From an uncultured Spirochaetaceae bacterium (GTDB taxonomy: Bacteria > Spirochaetota > Spirochaetia > Treponematales > Treponemataceae): 40,275 bases of DNA. The stretch covers positions 1-40,275 of the forward strand of contig CADBSK010000012.1 of the NCBI GenBank assembly GCA_902797305.1. Reading direction: 5' to 3'. Positions within the stretch are counted from its first letter, which is position 1. Each line of letters starts with the position of its first letter. Under the pieces are notes generated by a model. That model was not told the DNA's origin. It searched no databases and saw nothing but the letters and a program-made list of their open reading frames with translations. This document shows positions 1 to 8,641 of this stretch, piece after piece. The translations under genes were made by a program, and so were the position numbers.

Positions 1-1
1 C

Positions 2-127
2 AAACTAGTTTGCGGTTTTGATAAGCCGTTTTTGCGACTGGGAGCCATTTTTGTAGGCAGAACAGTTTATAATGCGGTTGCCCTGTTGCTTATTAGGTCA
101 AATGTCGAGTTTACTCCAAACATATAA
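2..127 (+). pseudogene. C-terminal remnant of an unrecognised reading frame
   Basis: An open frame enters from the window edge and ends at TAA 125-127. It gives about 41 residues with a hydrophobic stretch (GAIFVGR, then VALLLIRS) and ends in EFTPNI. I do not recognise the family. The composition is more protein-like than random A+T-rich intergenic DNA, but no start is visible and it may be the tail of a gene outside the window or a decayed copy. Its stop lies inside the inverted-repeat element at 100-200, so the two could belong to one repeated unit. Confidence 0.25.
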
Positions 128-200
128 AAATTGTCTTTTAGTTGCATAACGATGATGTAAAACCGTGCGCTAGCGCACTACACGCTATAACTCGACATTT
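100..200. repeat. 101-bp element with 12-bp terminal inverted repeats and a central 14-bp palindrome
   Basis: AAATGTCGAGTT (100-111) is exactly inverted as AACTCGACATTT (189-200). Between them is the perfect palindrome GTGCGCTAGCGCAC (165-178), which is G+C-rich against the surroundings. It sits directly after the 3' end of the SPFH gene (stop at 207-209 on the minus strand). It may be a miniature inverted-repeat element, a dispersed intergenic repeat or a 3' structure of the SPFH/NfeD transcript. No U-tract makes it a classical terminator. Confidence 0.5.
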
Positions 201-206
201 AACTTA

Positions 207-1091
207 TTATTTTTTTGCGATTTCTGCTACGCTTGTTACAACTCCTGCTAAGTTTTGCAAATCGCTTGGAACAATGATTTTTGTAGCCTGGCCATTTGCA
301 GCAACTTCAAAAGCCTCAAGGCTGCGCAATTTGAGGGTAGCCTGATCGATTTGTGCTTCTTTTAGCATTTTTAAACCGATAGCCTTTGCTTCCTGTACTT
401 CGCGAATTGCCTGAGCTTCACCTTTTGCTTTTTGAATAGCAGCTTCTTTATCAGCTTCTGCTGCAAGAATTTTTGCCTGCTTCTGACCTTCTGCTTCAAG
501 AATTGCAGACTGCTTGTGACCTTCAGCGATAAGAATCTGTTCACGGCGCTCTCGTTCTGCACGCATCTGTTTTTCCATAGCTTCACGAATTGCCTGTGGC
601 GGCTCGATATTTTTAACTTCAACGCGGGTAACTTTTATACCCCATGGATCGGTTGCTTCGTCTAAAATGGAACGCATCTTTGAATTGATTACATCACGAC
701 TTGTAAGTGTTTCATCAAGTTCTAGTTCGCCAATGATGTTACGCAAAGTTGTTGCAGTAAGGTTTTCGAGAGCGTTCATTGGATTTTCTACGCCATAAGT
801 ATAAAGTTTTGGATCGGTAATCTGACAGTAAACAACTGTATCAATAGACATTGTTACATTATCTTTTGTAATAACCGGCTGAGGTGGAAAATCCAGAACC
901 CGTTCTTTTAAACTCATTTTTTTTGCGATTCGGTCAATAAACGGAACCTTTACATGCAATCCTACCTGCCATGTATTAGCATAAGCCCCAAGCCTTTCAA
1001 TTACATAAGCTTCTGACTGAGGTACAATTCTGATATTTGCGATAATTAAAACTAAAACAACGACAATTATTGCTGCAATAATAAAAATCAT
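207..1091 (-). CDS. SPFH/band 7 (stomatin/QmcA-like) membrane protein
   Basis: The 294-residue protein has one N-terminal hydrophobic anchor (residues 1-20), then an SPFH domain that includes VIERLGAY and VPFIDRI and runs to about residue 180. A long charged coiled coil rich in Glu, Lys, Ala and Gln follows (about 180-240), then a C-terminal segment. This is the normal size and order for stomatin-like proteins, which oligomerise at membranes and modulate proteases or membrane microdomains. A GGAAGG Shine-Dalgarno lies 6 nt before the ATG. It follows an NfeD gene after 33 bp; SPFH/NfeD pairing is a conserved operon in bacteria and supports both calls. The exact substrate or partner protease is unknown. 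Confidence 0.9.
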   Translation of the reverse strand: MIFIIAAIIVVVLVLIIANIRIVPQSEAYVIERLGAYANTWQVGLHVKVPFIDRIAKKMSLKERVLDFPPQPVITKDNVTMSIDTVVYCQITDPKLYTYGVENPMNALENLTATTLRNIIGELELDETLTSRDVINSKMRSILDEATDPWGIKVTRVEVKNIEPPQAIREAMEKQMRAERERREQILIAEGHKQSAILEAEGQKQAKILAAEADKEAAIQKAKGEAQAIREVQEAKAIGLKMLKEAQIDQATLKLRSLEAFEVAANGQATKIIVPSDLQNLAGVVTSVAEIAKK

Positions 1092-1124
1092 TTACATTTC
1101 CTTCCTTATTAGATTATTTGATTT

Positions 1125-1571
1125 TTAAATCATCTTTACTGTTATGGTATTTCCTTCTACCGAAACAATCTGACAGACTGCCTCAGCAGGAATATCAGTA
1201 CCATCTTGAGATTGACAGGTCCATATTACGCCATTTTTTGCCTTAGCCTGTCCTTTTTCAAATTGTGAAACTGGCTTTACAATAAGAACTTCCTGTCCCA
1301 CCAGGGCATCTATATTCGTTTTATTCTTGCCGAGTTTCAACTTTTTTATCACAAGCGGTCTTGTAACAAAAATCAAAACAAGTGTTAAAACTAAAAAGAT
1401 TAGTAACTGCCACTTAAATGGACATCCTGACTTGGCGATAAAAATCATAGGTAATGAAGCTATCGCCGCCCAAATTGTTGTAAGAGACATGGTAGAGGCT
1501 TCGATAATGACAAATGCTACCATTAGTCCAAGCCATATCCATGCTCCAAATGCATTAAAAAACTCTATCAT
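1125..1571 (-). CDS. NfeD-family membrane protein (short form)
   Basis: The 148-residue protein has hydrophobic helices at about residues 10-30, 32-47 and 55-70, then a soluble beta-rich domain (ALVGQEVLI through to the C terminus) of the OB-fold type found in NfeD1b proteins. The short form lacks the ClpP-like serine protease domain. It lies immediately upstream of the SPFH gene, the classic partner, which it probably binds at the membrane. No Shine-Dalgarno precedes the ATG; a perfect TATAAT lies 6 nt upstream, so the transcript is probably leaderless and independent of the envelope operon upstream. Confidence 0.88.
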   Translation of the reverse strand: MIEFFNAFGAWIWLGLMVAFVIIEASTMSLTTIWAAIASLPMIFIAKSGCPFKWQLLIFLVLTLVLIFVTRPLVIKKLKLGKNKTNIDALVGQEVLIVKPVSQFEKGQAKAKNGVIWTCQSQDGTDIPAEAVCQIVSVEGNTITVKMI

Positions 1572-1577
1572 GATTCA

Positions 1578-1583
1578 ATTATA
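1578..1583 (-). promoter_or_regulatory. -10 box TATAAT for a probably leaderless nfeD transcript
   Basis: TATAAT (minus strand) is separated by 6 nt from the NfeD ATG and no purine-rich ribosome site lies between. The -35 region is weak. The upstream gene stops at 1603, so this promoter would sit in the 31-bp gap and uncouple SPFH/NfeD from the envelope operon. Confidence 0.45.
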
Positions 1584-1602
1584 GCATAATAATTGAAATA
1601 TA

Positions 1603-2988
1603 TTAAAATTTTCCTCCGCCCAGGGTTGCCTGTAGTTTTAAGTTTACAACAGGAGCTTTATCCCAGGCAGAAAAAGTTATGTATGGGCCAAGTCCCAGTG
1701 TTATTTCTTTTATTGGTGAATAGTTAAATAATGCACTAAAAATTGCGCACGGGATTTCAACAATTGTATTAGGGTCTACTCCGGAAACTGCAAGTTGCGG
1801 CAGAGAAAAACTCCCTCCCTGCATTGCAAGATCAAGTAAGGTGAGTTCGTATTTACCAAAATTAACAAGACCAAACAATGTTAAAGTAAAATCTGTACTT
1901 CCAAACAAACGTCCAAAACTAAGAGCAAGTGCAGCATTATGCCCGGCAGTCATGTACTTATGATTAAAATCAGAATCGTTACTGTCATAATAGTACTGTC
2001 CAAGTAAGGTTATGCTGGGAGTTTTCCAGATTCGCATAAAGCCAGCTGTTGCCATAAACACGCTTGTCTTGTCATTCCAGTCTGTATTGTTCGACCACTC
2101 AGTTTGAGTACCATACTGATAGACAAATTCACTATAAATATTTACTTTTCCCTTAAAAATTGGGCCAGTTGCGGTAAACATTACCTTTGGAGCATTCTCA
2201 TTTTTATAATAAGAACCAAGACCTAATTCCCACGGACCAAATACAAAATCTCCTTTTGCAGCAAAGGCTGTATCCCGTGCATAAGAATCAAATGATGTGT
2301 TGTTTATAAAATCAGTAGATGGAATTACATACAACCACAGACAGTTTTGAGTGTTGTTAAAAGTAATCTGAGTTCTAAGGTTTAAGCAACCGTCAACCTG
2401 TTCGTCGGCATTTTCTGGATCTATTGAAGAAGTATTAATTATATCTGATACAGGGCTAAAGAAATATCCGGTTCCCCAGGAAACTGTATGCAAACCAAAC
2501 CTGAAAAATGCTCGTTCTTTAATGTTAAAATCACTAAAAAGTTCTTTGAGCGTAAACCAGTTTGTAGACGTAGTCGTACTGGAAGTGAACGGATATTTAA
2601 TGCCAAATTTAGTATACATTCTTAAACTCTGTGTGGGGCGGGCATCTACATAAAGCCACGAACCTATATCAGGAGTCAAAGTAGTATTTTTTATATTTGT
2701 CCCCAGGTCTTTTTCAGACTCTTTGTATAGAGGTGTTAAAGTCGACAAGCCAAGATTGAAGTTGCCACCAATTTTAATGGCACCACTATCAAACAAAACA
2801 CCTTTTGATAGCAAATCCTTACCATATGGTTTATTCAATTCGGTGGTATCGTCAGTTGTTTCTTCCATGAATAAATCATCGTCCATAAACAAATCGTCAT
2901 CGGAGCTTTGTGCAAATAAATTAATAGAAGCAAAAAGAACAGAGAATAAAAGGCATGGGATTTTCTTATGAACAAAGATTTTTTTCAT
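1603..2988 (-). CDS. Secreted outer-membrane beta-barrel-like protein
   Basis: The 461-residue protein has a signal peptide (hydrophobic residues 11-24, cleavage probably after LFAQ). An acidic linker follows in which the DDDLFM motif occurs twice. The rest is rich in alternating aromatic and polar strands and glycines typical of spirochaete outer-membrane proteins (FRFGLHTVSWGTGYFFSP is one such stretch). The C terminus ends in GGGKF, a terminal aromatic as in many barrels. I recognise no named family. It is the last gene of the envelope operon, 1 bp after the LolA-fold protein, which suggests it is a co-expressed component or cargo of that transport system. An AAGGA ribosome site lies inside the end of the preceding gene. 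Confidence 0.8.
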   Translation of the reverse strand: MKKIFVHKKIPCLLFSVLFASINLFAQSSDDDLFMDDDLFMEETTDDTTELNKPYGKDLLSKGVLFDSGAIKIGGNFNLGLSTLTPLYKESEKDLGTNIKNTTLTPDIGSWLYVDARPTQSLRMYTKFGIKYPFTSSTTTSTNWFTLKELFSDFNIKERAFFRFGLHTVSWGTGYFFSPVSDIINTSSIDPENADEQVDGCLNLRTQITFNNTQNCLWLYVIPSTDFINNTSFDSYARDTAFAAKGDFVFGPWELGLGSYYKNENAPKVMFTATGPIFKGKVNIYSEFVYQYGTQTEWSNNTDWNDKTSVFMATAGFMRIWKTPSITLLGQYYYDSNDSDFNHKYMTAGHNAALALSFGRLFGSTDFTLTLFGLVNFGKYELTLLDLAMQGGSFSLPQLAVSGVDPNTIVEIPCAIFSALFNYSPIKEITLGLGPYITFSAWDKAPVVNLKLQATLGGGKF

Positions 2989-2989
2989 T

Positions 2990-3760
2990 TTAGTTTAATC
3001 CTTCAAGGTAAGCTTTTGTAAAAATAGTGTCCGGCAATTTGTCAAAATAAAGTTCGCTGATAATCTGATGAGTATTTTCACCCTTATTCAACTCATCACG
3101 AATAATCGAGTGGCTAGGAACATATCCACTTGGAATCTTAGAATACTTTGGACATAAAGTTGTACGCATGAGGCGTCCAGAACCGGCATAATCTTCCTGC
3201 TTTAAAATCAAAGGAATATCCTGTCTCACATAATAAGTCACCTTAGGATATGCGGGGTCTGTAGTTTTTGAAACAAGAGTTATTATATTTACATTTATCT
3301 TTCCAAGGGTTCCTGTTTTAAAATCCACGACGTCGTAGTTTTTTCTCCAGTTTTTATCAGTCTGATTTACATCATCAATTTTAATGTCAGAATCTCCAAG
3401 CGCTTCTTTTATAGAAGTATGGCTAAACTTTCTGCTGATTGGGTCGTATGCCCAGATGTTTTCATCCTGTCTAAGATAGCCAACACCTTTGTCTGCTTCT
3501 GGAAACAATTGAACAATTGTCATGAGTTTGCTTTCTGTTCGCTCAAAGATTTTATACTGAAGGTTTTCGTTTGGCTTATTAGGTTTTTCTATCAATAATG
3601 AAATTGTAGCCGAATAATCACCATGATAGGCCAGTAGCTTTGAACTCTGTTCCATAATTGAATATGCAGCTTCTTTCTGCTTATCAGAAACAGAACTCTG
3701 GGCGTAAGATGTAATGGCCATAACTGATAAAACTATAAATGTCCAAACTGATTTCTTCAT
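2990..3760 (-). CDS. Outer-membrane lipoprotein-sorting protein (LolA/LolB fold, COG2834-like)
   Basis: The 256-residue protein has a signal peptide ending in SYAQ. The mature part contains the features usual in the periplasmic LolA-fold sorting proteins that accompany MacB/LolCDE-type transporters: YKIFERTESKLMTIVQLFP, then WAYDPISRKF, and a late YYVRQDIPLILKQE strand. The start at 3760 is chosen because GGAAC precedes it; a TTG 15 bp upstream would be a longer alternative. It probably carries lipoprotein or lipid from the inner-membrane complex encoded by the next three genes upstream to the outer membrane. It is not the canonical LolA; a second LolA-like gene lies at 20580-21227. Confidence 0.82.
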   Translation of the reverse strand: MKKSVWTFIVLSVMAITSYAQSSVSDKQKEAAYSIMEQSSKLLAYHGDYSATISLLIEKPNKPNENLQYKIFERTESKLMTIVQLFPEADKGVGYLRQDENIWAYDPISRKFSHTSIKEALGDSDIKIDDVNQTDKNWRKNYDVVDFKTGTLGKINVNIITLVSKTTDPAYPKVTYYVRQDIPLILKQEDYAGSGRLMRTTLCPKYSKIPSGYVPSHSIIRDELNKGENTHQIISELYFDKLPDTIFTKAYLEGLN

Positions 3761-3787
3761 ATTTGTTCCTTTCAATAATTTTTCAAT

Positions 3788-5143
3788 CTATTTGCTTGTT
3801 CTAAGTGCTTCTGCAGGACTTAATAAAGAGGCTTTTTTTGCACTATTTTTAACAGCATAAATTGTTAATATTATTAATAGTATATACTGTTCGAGTACGG
3901 AACCCAATGGGATTACAAAAGAAAAATGACCTTTATCTAGGAAAAGAGCAAGACTTTCTGATGAAATTGGGATTAAATGCACTATAAATAATGCAAAAAT
4001 TGCAAGAATAACCCCTGCAATCGCACCAATTAAACACAAGAAAACTGCTTCCATTGAAAATACTCTCTGCACATCTTTTCCTGTCATACCAAGAGCTTTC
4101 ATCGTTCCGATTTCTCGGATTCTCTCGTAAAAAACCATCTTGTAAGTATTTGATACACCGACCATTACGATTAAAAGAATTACCAGCAATATTGTAGTAC
4201 TAACAGTATTTACTACAGACAAAGCAATCATTAAAGCAGGAATTGCGTCTCCAAGAGTTTCAACACCGTACTTTGTTCCCTGCCACTGCTGGCTTTTATC
4301 TGAAAACTGTTTGTGAATGCCGTTTGCCGGATTTTTAGGATTTGTTTTAAAAGCTTCTGCCCGGCTGGTAACTTCTTTACCGTCATTGCGAATCGCATTT
4401 TCTATTTGATTGGCAACTTTATTCTGCAAATTCTTGTTTTTTAAGAAAATTGTAAAAGTAGAATAACCGCCTTCAGGTATTTCAATAAGTTTGTTCACTG
4501 TTTCAATCTGTGCATAAATCTGAGTTGATGTAACAAAAGTATTTTCTTTAATTATTAACCCAACCTTAAAATCATCTACGTTCTTCTGATTATAAATCGT
4601 TGTAGTAGAATAAATTACTTCATCACCAATATCGAGATTAAGAGTATCAGCAAGCTTTTGAGAAATTATCAGCGATTTTGGATCTGATAAGTTTTCTAAA
4701 CTTCCCTTAACGATTCTTAGATTTTTGAGAAAATCCGATTCAGAAAAATCACGACCGTACATTTGACACAGAGCCTTACGGCCTTCAAAAATAACCTGCC
4801 CCATAGAAAGGGAATAGCAGGAACAATATTTGTAGTCAATGTTACATTTTTCTACCACAGATTTTATATAATCGCGGTCTCTTACGATATTAATAAGAAG
4901 GTCGCGTTCATCTTCGTTTTCTGAAGGGATTTTTTCATTTCCGGCAATCAGAACAGTACCACCTGTAATCTGAGTGATGCCTTCCTCAAGATTACCTATC
5001 ATTCCGGTTATAAGTCCATTAATCATTGTTACAACAAAAAAACCAAACGCAATCGCCAGTGCCAGAACAATATTTCTTCGCTTTTGGCGGGTAAGGTTTT
5101 TGAGAGCAAGCATTACAGTCTGCTTTAATTTAGTATTTGCCAT
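3788..5143 (-). CDS. ABC transporter permease, FtsX/MacB/LolCE type (second subunit)
   Basis: The 451-residue protein has an N-terminal transmembrane helix (about 22-48), a large periplasmic domain (about 50-300), then three C-terminal helices, the topology of FtsX/MacB-type permeases. The cytoplasmic coupling segment YERIREIGTMKALGMTG and the C-terminal SPAEALR motif are typical. A GGAG ribosome site lies 7 nt before ATG 5143. It follows a second permease of the same type by 16 bp, suggesting a LolC/LolE-like heterodimer driven by the ATPase at 6677-7447. Such complexes extract lipoproteins or other amphiphiles from the inner membrane; the cargo here is unknown. Confidence 0.88.
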   Translation of the reverse strand: MANTKLKQTVMLALKNLTRQKRRNIVLALAIAFGFFVVTMINGLITGMIGNLEEGITQITGGTVLIAGNEKIPSENEDERDLLINIVRDRDYIKSVVEKCNIDYKYCSCYSLSMGQVIFEGRKALCQMYGRDFSESDFLKNLRIVKGSLENLSDPKSLIISQKLADTLNLDIGDEVIYSTTTIYNQKNVDDFKVGLIIKENTFVTSTQIYAQIETVNKLIEIPEGGYSTFTIFLKNKNLQNKVANQIENAIRNDGKEVTSRAEAFKTNPKNPANGIHKQFSDKSQQWQGTKYGVETLGDAIPALMIALSVVNTVSTTILLVILLIVMVGVSNTYKMVFYERIREIGTMKALGMTGKDVQRVFSMEAVFLCLIGAIAGVILAIFALFIVHLIPISSESLALFLDKGHFSFVIPLGSVLEQYILLIILTIYAVKNSAKKASLLSPAEALRTSK

Positions 5144-5159
5144 TCTATACTCCGTTTTA

Positions 5160-6674
5160 TTAATCTTTAGAAAGAGCCTTTAACGGGCTTACACGCAATG
5201 CAGAATTAACAGGATACAATGTGCTGATAAATCCGCATAAAACGGCAACTATAATAGTTACAATATAAATTGCAAATGTTGGTGAAAAATGTAAAAGTCC
5301 TCCACCTAAAATCATCTTTGCAATCGAGTTTGTAATTGTAATTTCAAAAGAATTAAAAATCGCCATGAGAATTGAGCCCAAAATCATTCCTGCAACAGTA
5401 GAAATAAAAGTCAGGAGAAGGGATTCTGCAAAGAACAGTTTCTTAATAAAGGACTTTTCTGCGCCAATGGCACGCATTGTACCGATTTCGCTTGTACGCT
5501 CTAAAACACTGACAGTCATCGTATTCATAATAATAATAAACACTACCACCCCAAGAATGAATACAAGCAAATTGAAGATAATTGAAATTCCGTCAACTGA
5601 ACTTGCCATAGAATAGCCGGCACCTTTCCAGTTTAGAGCCTGAACTTTTAACTCTTCTTTTGCAAATTCTTTATTCAACTCAGCAACAAGATGGTCTGCC
5701 TCTCCCGGATTTTTTAGTTTACAAACTATGTAATTCCATGCTCCCTGATCTGCAGTATTCAATTTATCTCGTAAATCAGTATCTCCCAAAATTGAATTAA
5801 AATCTGCTTTTCCTGTTAAAAGAATATCAGAATCGTAATCGATTACATCAGAGAATAAATCATCTTCCTCTACCTGAGATAATCCCAAATCTATATTGTC
5901 TGGCAATGACTGTTCGATTGTTGAACCGAATGTAAGGCCTGCAAAGGAGCGGGCAAGATCTGGATTGCAGTAAATTATCTGCATCATCGCAGAATTTTCA
6001 TTTCCCGGCTTAAAAATTCCACAGATAACGGCTTCTCGTAAAGTTGCCATAGGACCTGCAGCAGAAATTATTATTTTATCGCCTATGTTCAAGCTCTGTT
6101 TATATAGTTTTTCGTATGTTTTTTTAACTCTTGAATCTATTAGTACCTGATTAGTTCCTTCTTCTGGATAACTTCCTTCTATTATATTAATGTTTTTAAA
6201 CATCTTAAAAAACGATGGTCGTTCTCCAGAAAACAACATACTGATTGGAAGGTCATCAAAACTTATGGAATCCATTTCTGTAAATTCTTCAAAATCAAAT
6301 TCTGTTCCTTTGGCAAAAAAACACTTGGCGCTTATTACTTTTGAATAGCTGGCCACCTGTTCCTTTGATGCTACTATTTCTTCGACTCTACTAAGATTTG
6401 GTAATGGAGGATTATCTGGATATGGGTTAGAGAGATCTGTAGAACTCAGGCCAAAAATGTCGATTGTTTCGCCTTTTGAAGGTATTATTGTAATTGCAAG
6501 ATCTCCAGTATAGTTTTCTCTAAAGTCCTTTTCCAGACCGCGATTGATTGACTCAAGAAAGGAGTTTCCCATAACAACGATGGCGATTCCCAGCGTTAAA
6601 AAAAGCGCAATAATAATAGATTTTGATTTATGTTCTATTAAGTTCCGCAGGGCAAGCTTAAAAATATCTTTCAT
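5160..6674 (-). CDS. ABC transporter permease, FtsX/MacB/LolCE type (first subunit)
   Basis: The 504-residue protein has an N-terminal helix, a long periplasmic domain, and three C-terminal helices beginning near FNLLVFILGVVVFII, with the coupling motif ERTSEIGTMRAIGAE. The C terminus carries the SPLKALS tail shared by the family. The start at 6674 is supported by GGAGG 8 nt upstream; a longer frame to 6704 would overlap the ATPase gene and has no ribosome site. It lies 2 bp after the ATPase stop. With the following permease it makes a heteromeric Lol/MacB-like transporter. Its periplasmic domain is larger than that of its partner, so the two are not interchangeable copies. Confidence 0.88.
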   Translation of the reverse strand: MKDIFKLALRNLIEHKSKSIIIALFLTLGIAIVVMGNSFLESINRGLEKDFRENYTGDLAITIIPSKGETIDIFGLSSTDLSNPYPDNPPLPNLSRVEEIVASKEQVASYSKVISAKCFFAKGTEFDFEEFTEMDSISFDDLPISMLFSGERPSFFKMFKNINIIEGSYPEEGTNQVLIDSRVKKTYEKLYKQSLNIGDKIIISAAGPMATLREAVICGIFKPGNENSAMMQIIYCNPDLARSFAGLTFGSTIEQSLPDNIDLGLSQVEEDDLFSDVIDYDSDILLTGKADFNSILGDTDLRDKLNTADQGAWNYIVCKLKNPGEADHLVAELNKEFAKEELKVQALNWKGAGYSMASSVDGISIIFNLLVFILGVVVFIIIMNTMTVSVLERTSEIGTMRAIGAEKSFIKKLFFAESLLLTFISTVAGMILGSILMAIFNSFEITITNSIAKMILGGGLLHFSPTFAIYIVTIIVAVLCGFISTLYPVNSALRVSPLKALSKD

Positions 6675-6676
6675 TA

Positions 6677-7447
6677 TTAAGCCTCCACAGTATAATTGTC
6701 GCAAGGTTCTTTGTACTCGTCATTTTTTACAATACCGTCAAAGATATGAATAACATGATTGCACATATTTTCTATACGCTTATCATGAGTAGAAAAAACA
6801 AATGTGGTACAAAGCTCTTTATTTAATTGTTTCATAAGAGAAAGAATCTGTGCACTGTTTTCGGAGTCCAGATTAGCAGTTGGTTCGTCTGCAAGAATTA
6901 ATGGAGCCTTTGTCACTAATGCTCTGGCAATCGCTACACGCTGTCTCTGACCGCCCGATAATTCATTAGGCTTGTGAGTTTTCCAGTCTACAAGACCAAC
7001 TTTTTCAATAAGATAATTTATCCATTCTTCTTTTTGCTCTTTTGTAAAACTATCAACCTCGCAAACATTTTCTTTGTTTTTAGAATTTAACAAAAGTGGA
7101 AATTCGATATTTTCATAAACATTGAGAGTTGGAATAAGATTAAATGTCTGAAAAATGAACCCAATTTTTGAACGACGGAGTGCTGTTAAATGCGCATCCA
7201 ACGCCTTATTCATCATAATCGGATACTGAGTATAAACCGGGCTACCATCAAGTTCGATCGAACCGCTTGTGGGAAAATCAATAAGACCAACCATATTTAA
7301 AATAGTAGATTTACCAGAACCAGAAGGTCCTGTAATGGCAGCAAATTCACCTTTTTCTATTTTAAAGTCCACACCTTTAACTGCATGAACTACCTGATTA
7401 CCAAGGGGATAATCTTTTCTAATATTGTTTAGTGTTAAAAGCGACAT
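6677..7447 (-). CDS. ABC transporter ATPase, LolD/MacB type
   Basis: The protein is 256 residues. It shows Walker [10 protein letters not shown] (40-48), a Q-loop near [10 protein letters not shown], signature LSGGQRQR (163-170), Walker [13 protein letters not shown] (from 183) and an H-loop in FSTHD. Two lengthened loops (about 70-92 and 120-140) make it longer than typical LolD proteins of about 230 residues. The start at 7447 has AGAGG upstream; the TTG at 7453 is rejected. It powers the two permeases encoded directly downstream. It lies 17 bp after the second ABC unit, on the same strand, so all are probably one transcript. Confidence 0.93.
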   Translation of the reverse strand: MSLLTLNNIRKDYPLGNQVVHAVKGVDFKIEKGEFAAITGPSGSGKSTILNMVGLIDFPTSGSIELDGSPVYTQYPIMMNKALDAHLTALRRSKIGFIFQTFNLIPTLNVYENIEFPLLLNSKNKENVCEVDSFTKEQKEEWINYLIEKVGLVDWKTHKPNELSGGQRQRVAIARALVTKAPLILADEPTANLDSENSAQILSLMKQLNKELCTTFVFSTHDKRIENMCNHVIHIFDGIVKNDEYKEPCDNYTVEA

Positions 7448-7464
7448 ATTCAACCTCTCACAAA

Positions 7465-8028
7465 TTAACTAGATATCTTTAATCTAAAATATTTTGAATT
7501 AAATAATCTTTTATTTAAAAAATATACATTTGAACAGATTATGGCAAGTAAGAAAATGTAAACAAGTTCTGGAATATGGTTTTCTAAAATAATAATCCCA
7601 ATATTTGAAATCAAAGAACAAACATAAACCAATATAATCTTATCAGCAAATATATATGAAAACATCTTGATAAGACTGAAGAAACAAAACATTCTTACTA
7701 TAAAAATAAGAATTATTATTAAATTTTGATGATGCTTTATTAAATAAACAAGAAATGTCTGACTGCAAAAGATGACTGATATAAAAGCTTCTGCTAATAC
7801 TAAACTATTAAACGATATTTTGCTGTTAATTAAAAATATTAATCCACCATGAGTTAAATCATCCCGTAATCTATCGCAGACACCTAAGACCAGAAAAAAC
7901 ATACAAAAATAATTTACTAAGAATAAATTGATGCTCAGTAAATCAAAGTATGCAATACAATCGAATATTAATAACAACCCTATCAAAATTTTGTTTTTAA
8001 ATAATTCAATTAAAGATTTTATTAACAT
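7465..8028 (-). CDS. Small polytopic membrane protein, putative ABC permease subunit
   Basis: The 187-residue protein is almost wholly hydrophobic, with about five or six predicted helices and a basic C-terminal tail ([16 protein letters not shown]). I recognise no named family. Its start overlaps the stop of the adjacent ATPase gene by 7 bp, so the two are translationally coupled and this is most likely an ABC-2-like permease subunit. The C-terminal sequence KRLFNSK resembles RKLFNSKLLRERI in the membrane protein at 8642-9235, suggesting the two are diverged halves of a permease pair. The substrate is unknown. Confidence 0.65.
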   Translation of the reverse strand: MLIKSLIELFKNKILIGLLLIFDCIAYFDLLSINLFLVNYFCMFFLVLGVCDRLRDDLTHGGLIFLINSKISFNSLVLAEAFISVIFCSQTFLVYLIKHHQNLIIILIFIVRMFCFFSLIKMFSYIFADKIILVYVCSLISNIGIIILENHIPELVYIFLLAIICSNVYFLNKRLFNSKYFRLKISS

Positions 8029-8639
8029 GCCAAGACCTTGTATTTCTCTTTTAATTCTTCAGGTGTTATATTTGAAGCATCATTTTCATATACAATTTGG
8101 CCTTTTTTAAGAATTAATACTTTATCTGAAAGTTCACATACCGTATTTAAATCATGAGAAGTAATTAAAACTGTTTTTTTACTTTCTTTTAAAATTTTAA
8201 TTGTTTTTTCTTGATTTACAGGATCTAGTGGCGAAAGGATTTCATCTAAAAGTAGGATTTCTCTGCCAGACACAAGAGCAACAATCAGCGAACTTAATAT
8301 TTGCTGACCAGTAGAAAGTTTCTTTACAGGTCTTTTAACAAACTCTGTTAATCCAAAGTCTTCCATATATCTTCTTGCTGCACTTATATCATGTTTTATC
8401 AACTTTAGATTTTGTTCCAAACTAAAATGAGAAATCAAGGAACCTGAAATTCCTACAAACCAGGTATTCTGAACAACAGTTTCTGATGGTAAGATTCCTG
8501 ACATACACTTTAATAAAGTCGTTTTGCCTGCCCCGTTATGACCGCAAAGAGCTGTAATTTTTCCGTCAGGAATATCGAGAAAAAAGTTTGAAAATACAGG
8601 CTTATTTTTTTTATAAAAAAAATTGCATTTATATACCAT
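8022..8639 (-). CDS. ABC transporter ATPase of an unassigned export unit
   Basis: The 205-residue protein is a compact nucleotide-binding subunit: Walker A GHNGAGKTT (33-41), signature LSTGQ (108-112), Walker B EILLLDE (127-133), and an H-loop in ITSHD near residue 160. The pattern resembles the CcmA/NatA (ABC-2) class rather than LolD. It is sandwiched between two small membrane proteins with a 2-bp gap upstream and a 7-bp overlap downstream. The order permease, ATPase, permease suggests a heterodimeric exporter or bacteriocin/antibiotic-type efflux or immunity unit; that role is inferred only from architecture. An AGGA ribosome site lies in the end of the upstream gene. Confidence 0.88.
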   Translation of the reverse strand: MVYKCNFFYKKNKPVFSNFFLDIPDGKITALCGHNGAGKTTLLKCMSGILPSETVVQNTWFVGISGSLISHFSLEQNLKLIKHDISAARRYMEDFGLTEFVKRPVKKLSTGQQILSSLIVALVSGREILLLDEILSPLDPVNQEKTIKILKESKKTVLITSHDLNTVCELSDKVLILKKGQIVYENDASNITPEELKEKYKVLAC

Positions 8640-8641
8640 GA

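Noticed and set aside
97..203. Integron attC-like site (GTC/AAC ends with complementary inner sequences)
   Set aside because: attC needs RYYYAAC and GTTRRRY cores with AAC facing inwards. Here the AAC and GTT ends face outwards, and no second half lies nearby. A simple inverted-repeat element is a better description.
371..665. Two open frames inside the SPFH gene
   Set aside because: Shadows of the conserved coiled-coil region, with low-complexity Lys/Gln or Cys/Phe content and no ribosome site.
6677..6704. Longer start for the permease gene inside the ATPase gene
   Set aside because: GGAGG lies 8 nt before ATG 6674, and the longer form has no ribosome site.
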